Position numbers and translations under genes: made by a program. From Falsiroseomonas sp050563525 (GTDB lineage Bacteria > Pseudomonadota > Alphaproteobacteria > Acetobacterales > Acetobacteraceae): a DNA stretch of 64,000 bases. Location of the stretch: positions 186,001-250,000 of the forward strand of contig NZ_JBNXUN010000005.1 in the NCBI RefSeq assembly GCF_050563525.1. The letters run 5' to 3'. A model generated the notes under the pieces. The model had not been told where the DNA came from. It did not search any database and worked only from the letters and a program-made list of their open reading frames with translations. Of this stretch, positions 1 to 8,708 are shown one piece after another (position 1 is the first letter of the stretch; every line of letters starts with the position of its first letter).

Positions 1-1461
1 CTTGTCGATGCGCAGCGGATGCCCGTCATCATCCACCAGCAGATCGTCCGGACCGTGCGGGAAGGCGAGCAGGTTGCCCGCGATCGGCGTGTTCGGCGCG
101 AAGGACTTCCCGGCCGGCCCCGGCCCCGGCGGGATCGGCCGCGGGAAGGGCGATTTGTAGCGCCAGGAACCCGGCGTATCGACGGCGCCGAGCAGCATCT
201 GCAACAGGTGCAGCGCGCGGCAGGTGTGGAAGCCGTTGGAATGCGCGGAGATGCCGCGCATGGCTTGGAAGGAGATCGGCCGCCCCACCATCGTCTCGTG
301 CCGCCGGCCCAGCGCATCGGTCCACGGTTGGTCGATGGTGATGGTTTGGTTGAAGGCGACATCGGCGATCTCGTCGGCGAGCCGCACGATCCGCTCCGCC
401 GCGATGCCACAGCGTTCAGCCACGGCGGCAGGCGCGTAGTCCGCGCCAAGGTAGCGTTCCGCCATGAGCTGGAAGACCGGCACGACCTTGCGGCCATCCT
501 CGGTCGTGAACTCGCCGACGATGGCCGGCTGCATCTCGGCCGTCGCCGCATCGCGGGGCGCCTGCGCCACGCGGTCCCACGCCATCGGCTTCCCGTCGGC
601 ATCCCGCAGGAACAGCCCGTCATCCGCGCCGCCCGTGTTGCGCACCACGAGCCAGGTCGCGTTGGTGTAGCGCACGAGGAATTCGAGATCGATGCGATCC
701 GTGCGCAGCAGCTCATGCATCAGCGCCATCACCAACAGCCCGTCCGTGCCGGGGCGGATGCCGATCCAGTCATCGGCGATGGCGGAATAGCCGGTGCGCA
801 CCGGGTTCACCGAGACGAACTTCGCCCCGCGCGCCTTCATCTTCCCCAGCCCGATCTTGATCGGGTTGCTGTCGTGGTCTTCCGCCACGCCGAACATTAC
901 CAGGTACTTCGAACGCTCCCAGTCGACCTCGCCGAATTCCCAGAAGCTGCCGCCGATGGTGTAGAGCCCACCGGCCGCCATGTTCACCGAGCAGAAGCCG
1001 CCATGCGCCGCGAAGTTCGGCGTGCCGAACTGTGCCGCCCAGAAGCCGGTCAGGGATTGCGACTGGTCGCGGCCGGTGAAGAAGGCCAGGCGCTCCGGCG
1101 CCGTCTCCCGCACATGGCGCAGCCAGCCTGTGGCGGTCTCCATCGCCTCGGCCCAGGAGATCTCGGCATATTCGCCGGACCCGCGCGGGCCGACGCGCTT
1201 CAGCGGTGCCTGCAGCCGGGCGGGCGAGTACTGCGTCATGATCCCGGCACTGCCTTTGCCGCAGATCACGCCGCGGTTCACCGGGTGGTCCGGATTGCCT
1301 TCGATGTAGCGGACGCGGCCGTCCTTCAGGTGGACCTTGATGCCGCAGCGGCAGGCGCACATGTAGCAGGTGGTGGTCTTCACCGTGTCGCCGATCGGGC
1401 GCTGCGTCTCGACCGTTTCGTCCTGGCCGGTCATACGGCGTGGCAGGTGGGTATCCGGCAT
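1..1461 (-). CDS. SoeA-like molybdopterin oxidoreductase, partial (C-terminus outside window)
   Basis: Large catalytic subunit of the DMSO-reductase superfamily, cut by the window edge after about 487 residues. The N-terminus carries a [4Fe-4S] motif, C32-x2-C35-x3-C39 with the fourth Cys at C67 (VICGKG), followed by the AHGGFCSVNMAAGG segment with a likely Mo-ligand Cys. There is no Tat signal, so it should act in the cytoplasm. The sequence pattern resembles the cytoplasmic sulfite dehydrogenase subunit SoeA, which passes electrons to quinones through SoeBC. Its partners, if present, lie beyond the left edge. The start is set by a GGAGGA ribosome site just upstream of 1461. The family is clear; sulfite as substrate is inference from overall resemblance. 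Another bis-MGD reductase or dehydrogenase is possible. Confidence 0.75.
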   Translation of the reverse strand, partial: MPDTHLPRRMTGQDETVETQRPIGDTVKTTTCYMCACRCGIKVHLKDGRVRYIEGNPDHPVNRGVICGKGSAGIMTQYSPARLQAPLKRVGPRGSGEYAEISWAEAMETATGWLRHVRETAPERLAFFTGRDQSQSLTGFWAAQFGTPNFAAHGGFCSVNMAAGGLYTIGGSFWEFGEVDWERSKYLVMFGVAEDHDSNPIKIGLGKMKARGAKFVSVNPVRTGYSAIADDWIGIRPGTDGLLVMALMHELLRTDRIDLEFLVRYTNATWLVVRNTGGADDGLFLRDADGKPMAWDRVAQAPRDAATAEMQPAIVGEFTTEDGRKVVPVFQLMAERYLGADYAPAAVAERCGIAAERIVRLADEIADVAFNQTITIDQPWTDALGRRHETMVGRPISFQAMRGISAHSNGFHTCRALHLLQMLLGAVDTPGSWRYKSPFPRPIPPGPGPAGKSFAPNTPIAGNLLAFPHGPDDLLVDDDGHPLRIDK

Positions 1462-1521
1462 GCTGTCCTCCGCGGCCCCCGAGTGTCGCGAAGGATCGGG
1501 CCGGCGGGAAGCCCCCTTCGC

Positions 1522-2055
1522 TCAGGGCGGGGCGTAGCCGCGCAGGCGGGCATAGGTGGCGCGCTGCGCCGGCGTCAGCGCGGCCCGCATGCCGATGTGG
1601 GCCGTCAGATGCACCTCCCGCAGCCGCCCCGTCAGGCCACCCAGCGCCGCCGTCAGCGCGGCCAGCGGCCCGGCCTCGGCCCGGCCGCCGGCGAACAGCG
1701 CGTCCAGCTCCGCCTCCAACGCCAGGATGCGGGCGCCGAGGGCGCGGGCCTCGGCGGCCATGGCGTCGCGCAGCCGCGCTGCCTCCGCGCGCTGGTCCGG
1801 TGTCAGCGCCAGCGCCTCGGCATGTTCCAGCACGTGCATCGGGCCGGGATAGAAGTTCAGTTCCGCCGCCAGCGCCAGCGCCATGCCGCGCCCGGCGAGC
1901 AGGTCCGCGGCCTGTTCGGGCGAGATCGCCTTGATGGCGCGGGCCTGCATCCCGGCATAGGGCTGCGCGGCCGGGGAGGCATGCGGGTGGTGATGCGCGT
2001 GCTGCGCGGCGGCGGGCAGGGCGAACAGAAAGGCCAGGGCGACCAGGCGGCGCAT
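1522..2055 (-). CDS. Spy/CpxP-like periplasmic protein
   Basis: A 177-residue protein with a typical signal peptide (MRRLVALAFLFALPAAA), then a His-rich stretch (HAHHHPH) and a long helical region. It contains two LTPxQR-type motifs (LTPDQRAEAARLR and LTPAQRATYARLR), characteristic of the Spy/CpxP/heavy-metal-sensor family of periplasmic chaperones. The start at 2055 puts the signal peptide at the N-terminus; an in-frame extension to 2145 would run into the divergent regulator. The His cluster suggests metal contact. It is divergent from the Crp/Fnr gene, with a 68-bp shared promoter region. Confidence 0.7.
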   Translation of the reverse strand: MRRLVALAFLFALPAAAQHAHHHPHASPAAQPYAGMQARAIKAISPEQAADLLAGRGMALALAAELNFYPGPMHVLEHAEALALTPDQRAEAARLRDAMAAEARALGARILALEAELDALFAGGRAEAGPLAALTAALGGLTGRLREVHLTAHIGMRAALTPAQRATYARLRGYAPP

Positions 2056-2123
2056 GGAGGCGGGTCCTCGGCGGTTGCCGTTTGATAGCGCCGGCGGCGC
2101 GCGGGCCGTATGATCCGGGTCAC

Positions 2124-2696
2124 ATGCCCCTGCCAAGCCTGCCACATGGCCACAGCCGCAGCCTCCTGGCCGGGGAGGCGCTGTTCCGCACCGGCGACCC
2201 CTGCATCGGCCTGGTCCTGGTCCGGCGCGGGGCCCTGGAACTGCGCCGCGTCTCCGCCGAAGGCCGCACCGCCATCCTGCACCGCGCCGGCCCGGGCGAA
2301 AGCTTCGCCGAGGCGGCGCTGTTCGCCGAGACGCACCATTGCGACGGCATCGCCGCCGTGGCGTCCGAGGTCACCATCCACCCCGCCGCCACCCTGCGCC
2401 GGGCCGCCATGGCCGAGCCCGCGCTGGCCTGGGCCCTGACCGCGCATCTGGCGGCGCGGCTGGTGGAGGAACGCGCGCGGGCGCAGCGCCTGGCGCTGCC
2501 ACGCGCCGAGGACCGGCTGCTGGACCTGCTCGGCGCGCTGCCCGCGTCACCAGACGGCGCGCGCCGCATCGGCCGCAGCTGGAAGGCGGTCGCCGCCGAA
2601 CTCGGCCTGACGCACGAGGCCGTCTATCGCGCCCTTGCGCGGCTGGAACGCGCCGGGCGGCTGGCGCGGCCGGCGCCTGGCGTGGTGCGGCTTTAG
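2124..2696 (+). CDS. Crp/Fnr-family transcriptional regulator
   Basis: A 190-residue regulator. It has an N-terminal cupin-like cNMP-binding domain (about residues 10-100, with LFRTGDPCIGLVLVRRGALE and a GPGESFAEAALF turn), a long linking helix rich in Arg/Glu, and a C-terminal winged helix (WKAVAAELGLTHEAVYRALA). No Cys cluster for an Fnr-type iron-sulfur centre is visible, so it is not an oxygen sensor of that kind. It is divergent from the Spy-like gene and may control it. Its stop codon overlaps the end of convergent aroC by a few bases. Confidence 0.8.
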   Translation: MPLPSLPHGHSRSLLAGEALFRTGDPCIGLVLVRRGALELRRVSAEGRTAILHRAGPGESFAEAALFAETHHCDGIAAVASEVTIHPAATLRRAAMAEPALAWALTAHLAARLVEERARAQRLALPRAEDRLLDLLGALPASPDGARRIGRSWKAVAAELGLTHEAVYRALARLERAGRLARPAPGVVRL

Positions 2697-3796
2697 TTGC
2701 GCGGCAGCCTTGCGCTGCCCGGCGCGTCCGGGTTCTGCGCGCGGTGGCGAAGCAGGTGGTCGGCCAGGACCAGGGCCAGCATCGCCTCCCCCACCGGGAC
2801 GGCGCGGATCCCGACGCAGGGGTCGTGGCGGCCCTTGGTCAGCACCTCCACATCCTCGCCGAAGCGATCGACGGATCGGCGCGGCGTCAGGATGGAACTC
2901 GTCGGCTTCACCGCGAAGCGCGCCACGATGGGCTGGCCGGTGGAGATGCCGCCGAGGATGCCGCCGGCGTGGTTGGAGGCGAACAGGACCTCGCCCCCCG
3001 GCCCCATCCGCATCTCGTCCGCATTGCCCTCCCCGGACAAAGCAGCGGCGGCGAAGCCATCGCCGATCTCGACGCCCTTCACGGCATTGATGCCCATGAG
3101 CGCCGCGGCGAGGTCGGCATCCAGCTTGCCATAGATCGGCGCGCCGAGGCCGGGCGGCACGCCTTCGGCCACGACCTCGACGATGGCGCCGAGGGAGGAG
3201 CCGGATTTGCGCGCGGCCGTCAGACGCGCTTCCCACCGCGCGGCGGCGGCGGGGTCCGGACAGAAGAAGGGATTTCGGTCCACCTCGGCCCAATCGAAGC
3301 GGTCGCGGTCGATGGCATCGCCGCCCATGTTCACCAGGGCGCCACGGATTGTCACGCCTTCCAGCACGCGCCGCGCGATGGCGCCGGCGGCGACCCGCAT
3401 CGCGGTCTCGCGCGCCGAGGAGCGGCCGCCGCCGCGGTAGTCCCGCACGCCGTATTTCAGCTCATAGGTCAGGTCGGCGTGGCCGGGGCGGAAGCGGTCC
3501 TTGATCTCGCCGTAGTCCTTGGAGCGCTGGTCCGTGTTCTCGATGTGCAGCGCGATGGGGGTGCCGGTGGTGACGCCCTCGAAGGTGCCGGACAGAATGC
3601 GGACGGCATCGGCCTCTTGCCGCTGGGTCACGAATTTGGACTGGCCGGGGCGGCGGCGATCAAGGTACGGCTGGATGTCAGCCTCGGTCAGCGCCAGGCG
3701 CGGCGGGCAGCCATCGACCACGCAGCCGATGGCGGCGCCGTGGGATTCGCCCCAGGTGGTGATGCGGAACAGGTGGCCGAAGGTGTTGTGGGACAT
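2693..3796 (-). CDS. aroC: Chorismate synthase
   Basis: Last step of the shikimate pathway: 5-enolpyruvylshikimate-3-phosphate to chorismate, using reduced FMN. The 367-residue length is normal. Family signatures include the N-terminal GHLFRITTWGESHG, the GVRDYRGGGRSSARET loop with flavin and phosphate-contacting residues, and the C-terminal RHDPCVGIRAVPVGEAM. The next gene downstream on this strand is not contiguous, and the gene is convergent with the Crp/Fnr gene. This is a core gene with nothing unusual. Confidence 0.97.
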   Translation of the reverse strand: MSHNTFGHLFRITTWGESHGAAIGCVVDGCPPRLALTEADIQPYLDRRRPGQSKFVTQRQEADAVRILSGTFEGVTTGTPIALHIENTDQRSKDYGEIKDRFRPGHADLTYELKYGVRDYRGGGRSSARETAMRVAAGAIARRVLEGVTIRGALVNMGGDAIDRDRFDWAEVDRNPFFCPDPAAAARWEARLTAARKSGSSLGAIVEVVAEGVPPGLGAPIYGKLDADLAAALMGINAVKGVEIGDGFAAAALSGEGNADEMRMGPGGEVLFASNHAGGILGGISTGQPIVARFAVKPTSSILTPRRSVDRFGEDVEVLTKGRHDPCVGIRAVPVGEAMLALVLADHLLRHRAQNPDAPGSARLPRN

Positions 3797-3841
3797 GGTG
3801 AGCCTCGCTTACCGCAATGTTCGGCGCGGCGCGAGGCACCC

Positions 3842-4309
3842 TCAGCGCGGCCGATCGGCCAGCACCGCCATGGTCAGCGCCAGGAAGGCGAGGGTGGTGA
3901 CGCCGAACTTCACCGCGTGCCACACCTCCCAGGCCCTGGCCGGGCCGTGCCAGTCGGGTGGCACCGTCGCCGGCGTCCAGGTTGCGAAGATGGCGTTCAG
4001 CGGCGCCACGAAGCCGACCCACACCACCAGGAAACCCAGGGTCAGCAGCACCGCCGAAGCGAGCGCCCAGCCGCGCGCCGGCCGGTCCCGACGCAGCAGG
4101 AACGCCACCAGCCAGGCCGCGAGGATGGAGCCGATTTCCACCACTCCACCGACAAGGGCGTAGTTGCGGTACAGGGTCTCCATTGCCGTGCGCCACAGCG
4201 CGCCCGGCCATTCCAGCTTCGGTCCGGCCTGCAGGATGTGGCTGAAGCCGAGCCCCAGGTTCAGCGCGGTCAGGAACAGGCTGGTGGCGAGCGCCGGGCG
4301 GGTGGGCAT
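3842..4309 (-). CDS. DUF1772-type membrane protein
   Basis: A 155-residue integral membrane protein with about four predicted helices. These are around residues 8-25, 50-70, 80-105 and 135-150, each a run of Leu/Val/Ala. The charged loop WTPATVPPDWHGPARAWEVWH with its conserved Trp/His is typical of the DUF1772 (anthrone-oxygenase-like) family. The biochemical role is unknown in most bacteria. It lies between aroC and fabI on the same strand, but gaps of 45 and 69 bp give no firm operon argument. Confidence 0.65.
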   Translation of the reverse strand: MPTRPALATSLFLTALNLGLGFSHILQAGPKLEWPGALWRTAMETLYRNYALVGGVVEIGSILAAWLVAFLLRRDRPARGWALASAVLLTLGFLVVWVGFVAPLNAIFATWTPATVPPDWHGPARAWEVWHAVKFGVTTLAFLALTMAVLADRPR

Positions 4310-4378
4310 GGCTGGCGATCCCCTCGATGGATCGCGCCGCCGAACGCGGCTTGGCGCCGGCAGTTGCGGCGAAACGCC

Positions 4379-5227
4379 TCAGACCGTCGCGATATCCGGT
4401 GCGTCCGGGTTCTTCATGCCGACGACGTGGTAGCCGCAATCCACATGGTGCACCTCACCGGTCACGCCGGAGGCGAGGTCGGACAGCAGGTACAGCCCGG
4501 CGCCGCCGACATCCTCGATGGTCACGTTGCGCTCCAGCGGCGCGTTGTACTGGTTCCACTTCAGGATGTAGCGGAAATCGCCGATGCCGCTGGCCGCCAG
4601 CGTCTTGATCGGCCCGGCCGAGATCGCGTTGACCCGGATGCCGGAGCGGCCGAGGTCGGCCGCCATGTAGCGCACGCTGGCCTCCAGCGCCGCCTTGGCC
4701 ACGCCCATGACGTTGTAGTGCGGCGTCACCCTTTCCGCGCCCAGGTAGGACATGGTGAGCAGGCTGCCGCCCGGCTTCATCAGCGGCACCGCGCGCTGCG
4801 CCACGGAGACGAAGGAGTACACCGAGATATCCATCGCCTGCAGGAAGGCCGGCCGCGGCGTGTCCATGTAGCGCCCGCGCAGGAACTGCTTGTCGGCGAA
4901 GCCGATGGCATGGACCACGAAATCCAGCCCGCCCCATTCCTGGCCGAGCCTGGCGAAGACCGCATCGACGCTGGCATCGTCCGTGACGTCGCAGGGCAGC
5001 ACATGCTGGCTGCCGATGCTCTCGGCCAGCGGGCGCACCCGGCGCTCCAGCGCCTCCCCCTGGTAGGTGAAGGCGATCTCGGCACCCTGGGCGGCCAGGT
5101 GGCGCGCGATGCCCCAGGCGATCGAACGGTCATTCGCCACGCCCATGATGACGCCGCGCTTCCCTGCCATCAGCGTGCCGGTGGGCACCCCCGTGCTGGC
5201 GGGTTCGGACGTAACGTCATCTGGCAT
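4379..5227 (-). CDS. fabI: Enoyl-[acyl-carrier-protein] reductase FabI
   Basis: Reduces trans-2-enoyl-ACP in the last step of each fatty-acid elongation cycle. The protein is an SDR with the FabI-specific nucleotide motif GVANDRSIAWGIA near residue 30 and the catalytic PHYNVMGVAK (Tyr-x6-Lys). The C-terminal part carries the substrate-loop sequence AISAGPIKTLAASGI. The start at 5227 gives 282 residues including about 20 residues of flexible leader; the internal Met of MAGKRGV is an alternative. It is divergent from pdxH. Confidence 0.95.
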   Translation of the reverse strand: MPDDVTSEPASTGVPTGTLMAGKRGVIMGVANDRSIAWGIARHLAAQGAEIAFTYQGEALERRVRPLAESIGSQHVLPCDVTDDASVDAVFARLGQEWGGLDFVVHAIGFADKQFLRGRYMDTPRPAFLQAMDISVYSFVSVAQRAVPLMKPGGSLLTMSYLGAERVTPHYNVMGVAKAALEASVRYMAADLGRSGIRVNAISAGPIKTLAASGIGDFRYILKWNQYNAPLERNVTIEDVGGAGLYLLSDLASGVTGEVHHVDCGYHVVGMKNPDAPDIATV

Positions 5228-5345
5228 GGGGAAGGGGCCTCGGCGCCTGGTTGCGATGGGCTTCCGGTGGTGGCACATGCCCTTGCCACGGGCAAGGGGC
5301 CTCGCACCTGTCGGCCTCCCACCGGCCGCCAGCAGGAGACGCGCC

Positions 5346-5948
5346 TTGGATACCCCGACGCAGGACGACCCTATCGCCGTCTTCGAGGACTGGATGGCAG
5401 AAGCCGCGAAGTCCGAGCCGAACGACCCGAACGCCGTCTGCCTGGCCACCGCATCGCCCGAAGGGCGTCCCTCGGCCCGCATGGTCCTGCTCAAGGGCGT
5501 CGATCGTGACCGCCCCGGGGGCGGCTTCGTCTTCTACACCAACCTGGAGAGCCGCAAGGGCGGCGAATTGGCCGCCAACCCCTTCGCCGCGCTGTGCTTC
5601 CACTGGAAGACCCTGCAACGCTCGGTGCGCGTCGAGGGGCGCGTGGAACAGGTCTCGGACGCGGAGGCCGATGCCTACTACGCTTCCCGCGCCCGCGGGT
5701 CGCGTATCGGCGCCTGGGCCAGCCGGCAGTCGCGCCCGCTGGAAAGCCGTTTCGCGCTGGAGAAGGCAGTGGCGGAACAGACGCTGCGCTTCGGCCTCGG
5801 CGAGATCCCGCGCCCGCCGCACTGGTCCGGCTTCCGACTGCGGCCGGATCGCATAGAGTTGTGGCGTGACATGCCGTTCCGGTTGCATGAGCGCCGCGTC
5901 TTCCACCGCCATGGCGATGGCTGGGCGCTGGAAATGCTCTACCCGTGA
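5346..5948 (+). CDS. pdxH: Pyridoxamine 5'-phosphate oxidase (TTG start)
   Basis: Oxidises pyridoxine or pyridoxamine 5'-phosphate to PLP with FMN. The 200-residue protein has the classic order: an N-terminal DDPIAVFEDWMAEA, the FMN-binding RMVLLKGVD and FVFYTNLESRKGGELA segments, and the C-terminal PPHWSGFRLRPDRIELW. No ATG lies near the expected N-terminus. The in-frame ATGs upstream lie inside or close to divergent fabI, whereas TTG at 5346 sits 7 bases after an AGGAG ribosome site. The stop codon overlaps the GTG start of the next gene by 4 bp, so the two are probably translationally coupled. Confidence 0.93.
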   Translation: MDTPTQDDPIAVFEDWMAEAAKSEPNDPNAVCLATASPEGRPSARMVLLKGVDRDRPGGGFVFYTNLESRKGGELAANPFAALCFHWKTLQRSVRVEGRVEQVSDAEADAYYASRARGSRIGAWASRQSRPLESRFALEKAVAEQTLRFGLGEIPRPPHWSGFRLRPDRIELWRDMPFRLHERRVFHRHGDGWALEMLYP

Positions 5949-7426
5949 TCCCCGACGCCCAAGGTCCGGCCGCCGCCTTGCTGCGCCGGCTGGCAGGGGC
6001 GGAGCCGGTGGAGACGCATATCTCGGCCGTCTTCATCGGGGCGGACACGGTGTGGAAGCTGAAGAAGGCGGTCCGCCTCGGCTTCCTCGATTTCTCCGAG
6101 CTGGCGGCGCGGGAGCATTTCTGCCGTCGCGAGCTGGCGCTGAACCAGCCGCACGCGCCGGGCCTGTACCGCGACGTGGTCCCGGTTTCGCGCCAGGATG
6201 GCGGCGATCTGGCGCTGGATGGGAGCGGCGAGCCGGTCGACTGGGTGCTGCGCATGGCGCCTGTCCCGCCCGGCGACTTCCTCGACGTGATCGCCCGGCG
6301 CGGCGGCCTGACGCCGGAGCTGCTGGATGCCACCGCCGATGCCGTTGTGGCGCTGCACCAGGCCGCCCCGCCGGCGCCGCCGGATTTCGACGCGCCGGCC
6401 GCCGCCGGCCGCGTGCTGGCGGGCAACATCCGCGACTGCCGCGCGACCGGGCTGCCGGAGGCGGAGGTCGCCGAACTCGGCACGGCGATGCAGGCGCGGC
6501 TGGCGGCCCTGGCGCCGCACCTTGCCGCCCGCGCCGCCGCGGGCTGCGTCCGCCGCTGCCATGGCGATCTGCACCTCGGCAATCTGTGCCTGTGGCAGGG
6601 CCGGCCAACGCCCTTCGACGCGCTGGAATTCGACGAGGCGCTGGCCACCACGGATACCGGCTACGACCTCGCCTTCCTGCTGATGGATCTGTGCCAGTTC
6701 GGCCAGCGCGCGGCGGCGAACCGGGTGATGAACCGCTACCTGGCGCGCACCGGCGACTTCGGGCTGCTGCCGGCGCTCGGCTTCTGGTTGGCGCTACGGG
6801 CGATGGTGCGCGCGCATGTCGAGGCGCGGCGCGGCGGCGACGGGCATCGCTACCTGGTCGCGGCACGGGATTTCCTGCGCCCGGTGGCGCCGCGCCTGGT
6901 CGCGGTGGGCGGGTTGCAGGGCACCGGCAAGACGGTGCTGGCGCGCGACCTGGCGCCCGATCTCGGCGTGGCGCCCGGTGCGCTGCACCTGCGGACGGAT
7001 GAGACGCGCAAGCGCCGCGCCGGTGTCGCGCCGGAAGCGCGCCTGCCCGCCGCCGCCTATGCCGAATCGGAAAGCCAGGCGGTGCATGCCGAGATCTACG
7101 CGGCAGCCCGGCAGGCCTTGGCCGCCGGACATTCGGTGGTGCTCGATGCCGTGTTCCTGGACCCGGCGCAGCGCCGGGCGGCGGAGGATACAGCGCGGCC
7201 CTACCCCTTTACCGGCCTGTGGCTGGCTGCGCCGATCGACCTGCTGCGCCGCCGTGTCGCGGCCCGCACGGCCGAGGGGCGCGACGCCTCCGACGCGACC
7301 GTGGAGGTGCTGGAGCGGGCGGCCGCGGCCGATCCGGGCAAGATCACCTGGACGATCCTGGATGCCACGGACGCTTTCGATATCGCGCGGGCTACACTGG
7401 CCTTGCGCCCCCGGAATAGGGCATAA
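5945..7426 (+). CDS. Fused kinase-like / P-loop ATPase protein
   Basis: A 493-residue two-domain protein. The first ~310 residues look like an aminoglycoside/choline phosphotransferase fold: CHGDLHLGNLCLW is the Brenner-type catalytic loop and FDALEFDEAL the metal-binding Asp region. The last ~170 residues are a small-molecule kinase-like P-loop domain with Walker A GGLQGTGKT near residue 320. Proteins with this architecture are annotated as bifunctional phosphotransferase/ATP-binding proteins of unknown substrate. The GTG start overlaps the pdxH stop (GTGA), suggesting a co-translated pair. Any link to PLP metabolism is inference from position only. Confidence 0.75.
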   Translation: MIPDAQGPAAALLRRLAGAEPVETHISAVFIGADTVWKLKKAVRLGFLDFSELAAREHFCRRELALNQPHAPGLYRDVVPVSRQDGGDLALDGSGEPVDWVLRMAPVPPGDFLDVIARRGGLTPELLDATADAVVALHQAAPPAPPDFDAPAAAGRVLAGNIRDCRATGLPEAEVAELGTAMQARLAALAPHLAARAAAGCVRRCHGDLHLGNLCLWQGRPTPFDALEFDEALATTDTGYDLAFLLMDLCQFGQRAAANRVMNRYLARTGDFGLLPALGFWLALRAMVRAHVEARRGGDGHRYLVAARDFLRPVAPRLVAVGGLQGTGKTVLARDLAPDLGVAPGALHLRTDETRKRRAGVAPEARLPAAAYAESESQAVHAEIYAAARQALAAGHSVVLDAVFLDPAQRRAAEDTARPYPFTGLWLAAPIDLLRRRVAARTAEGRDASDATVEVLERAAAADPGKITWTILDATDAFDIARATLALRPRNRA

Positions 7427-7472
7427 AGGCGTTGGGAAGGCTTTGAGACCAACTGGATAAAGGAGAGGCGCG

Positions 7473-8351
7473 ATGGCCTATCGACGCCTGTTGCTGCCAC
7501 TGACCGGAACCGCCGCCGGGGAGGCCGCCCTCGCCACCGCGCTGAAGGTGGCCAGGATCTGGAGCGCGCACCTGCACTGCCTGCATGTCCGCGTCGACGC
7601 GCGCGATGTCGCGCCGCTGGCCGGGGAGGGCCTGTCGGGCGCGATGATCGAGGAGATGATGGCCGCCACCGAACGCGAAAGCGGCGAGCGTGCCGGCCGC
7701 GTGCGCGCGCTGTTCGAGCGGTTCACCGCGACGCATGGCGACCTCACCATGGCGTCGAACCCCGACACCGCGTTGAAGGTGCCGGGTGTCACCCTGTCCT
7801 TCGAATCGATCGCGGGGCGGGAGGAGGATGTGGTGGCGCAGCAGTCGCGCCTCTACGACATGGCCGTGGTGCCGCACCCCGAGGCGGACGAGGATGTCTC
7901 CTCCTCCGACGCGCTGCACGCCGTGCTGTTCGATTCGGGCCGCCCGGTGCTGATCGCGCCGCGCGCGGCGCCGGAGGTGATGGGCAAGCGCATCTGCATC
8001 GCCTGGAACGGCAGTGCCGAAAGCGCCGCCGCGGTCGCCGCGGCACTGCCCTGGCTGCACCAGGCGGACGCCGTGCGCATCCTGCACTCCGAGGACTACC
8101 AGCGCCGCGGCCCCTCCGCCGAGGGCATCCGCGCCTATCTGCGCTGGCACGAGATCGAGGCGGAGGCCGTGGCCTTCAAGTCGCAGACGCGGGAAGTCGG
8201 CGCCGGGCTTCTGGGCGCGGCACGCGACTTCGGCGCGGACCTGATGTGCCAGGGCGCCTACAGCCATTCGCGGCTGCGGCAGTTGATTCTGGGCGGCGTG
8301 ACGCGGCACGTGCTGGAGAATTCGGAAATCCCGATTTTGATGTGCCGCTGA
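7473..8351 (+). CDS. Universal stress protein (tandem UspA domains)
   Basis: A 292-residue UspA-family protein. The N-terminal half starts with MAYRRLLLPLTGTAAGE, typical of the first beta strand and ATP loop. The C-terminal half (from about residue 165) has KRICIAWNGSAESAAAVAAA and ends with the GGVTRHVLENSEIPILMCR signature. A strong AGGAGAGG ribosome site precedes the start. The stop codon lies 10 bp before the proposed left end of the IS-bounded island, so this is the last core gene on the left side. Confidence 0.9.
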   Translation: MAYRRLLLPLTGTAAGEAALATALKVARIWSAHLHCLHVRVDARDVAPLAGEGLSGAMIEEMMAATERESGERAGRVRALFERFTATHGDLTMASNPDTALKVPGVTLSFESIAGREEDVVAQQSRLYDMAVVPHPEADEDVSSSDALHAVLFDSGRPVLIAPRAAPEVMGKRICIAWNGSAESAAAVAAALPWLHQADAVRILHSEDYQRRGPSAEGIRAYLRWHEIEAEAVAFKSQTREVGAGLLGAARDFGADLMCQGAYSHSRLRQLILGGVTRHVLENSEIPILMCR

Positions 8352-8361
8352 CGCAAGCCTA

Positions 8362-8655
8362 GGGTCAGGACTCGTTGCTCGAGGCAGAAGGTGACGGTGG
8401 CAGCGAGGGTGATGGCGCTCAAGAAGGTGTGGGCGCAGCGAGCCTGGCGCATTGCGATGCGGCGCCAGTCTTCGATCCTGCCGAACATGTTCTCGATGCG
8501 GTGGCGCTGGCGGTAGAGCGCGGTGCCATGCGGGGCGGGCAGTTTGCGTCTGCGCGTTGCGGGTGTTCAGGGCACTGCCCTGAACGGGGGTAATGCCCCT
8601 GTCCTGCAGGGCGGTGCGGAAGCGACCGCTGTCATAGCCGCGGTCGCCGCTGAGT
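8362..8655 (-). pseudogene. Truncated IS5-family element (transposase C-terminus and left inverted repeat)
   Basis: Left 294 bp of the same element found complete at 43107. The left end GGGTCAGGACTC is intact. The minus strand encodes the transposase tail with the conserved MFGRIEDWRRIAMRQARCAH and ITLAATVTF segments. Similarity to the other copy stops at about 8655, where unrelated sequence leads into the end of the SDR gene. The remaining transposase, including most of the catalytic domain and the right inverted repeat, is gone. It cannot move by itself. Confidence 0.85.
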
Positions 8656-8708
8656 GGACCGGAAAAGCGGCATCTCCGGTGCCGGCAGACGCGACACCCT
8701 CGCCGGCT

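Noticed and set aside
19..2085. A 688-codon open frame on the plus strand across the SoeA-like gene and beyond
   Set aside because: It is antisense to two genes with clear domains and signal sequences; its Arg/Gly/His-rich translation is typical of shadow frames in high-GC DNA.
2339..5509. A 1056-codon plus-strand frame over the Crp gene, aroC and fabI
   Set aside because: Antisense or out-of-frame shadow of aroC, DUF1772 and fabI, which have strong family motifs.
8375..8593. Plus-strand 72-residue ORF within the IS fragment
   Set aside because: It is the antisense of the transposase tail, which is clearly recognisable on the minus strand.
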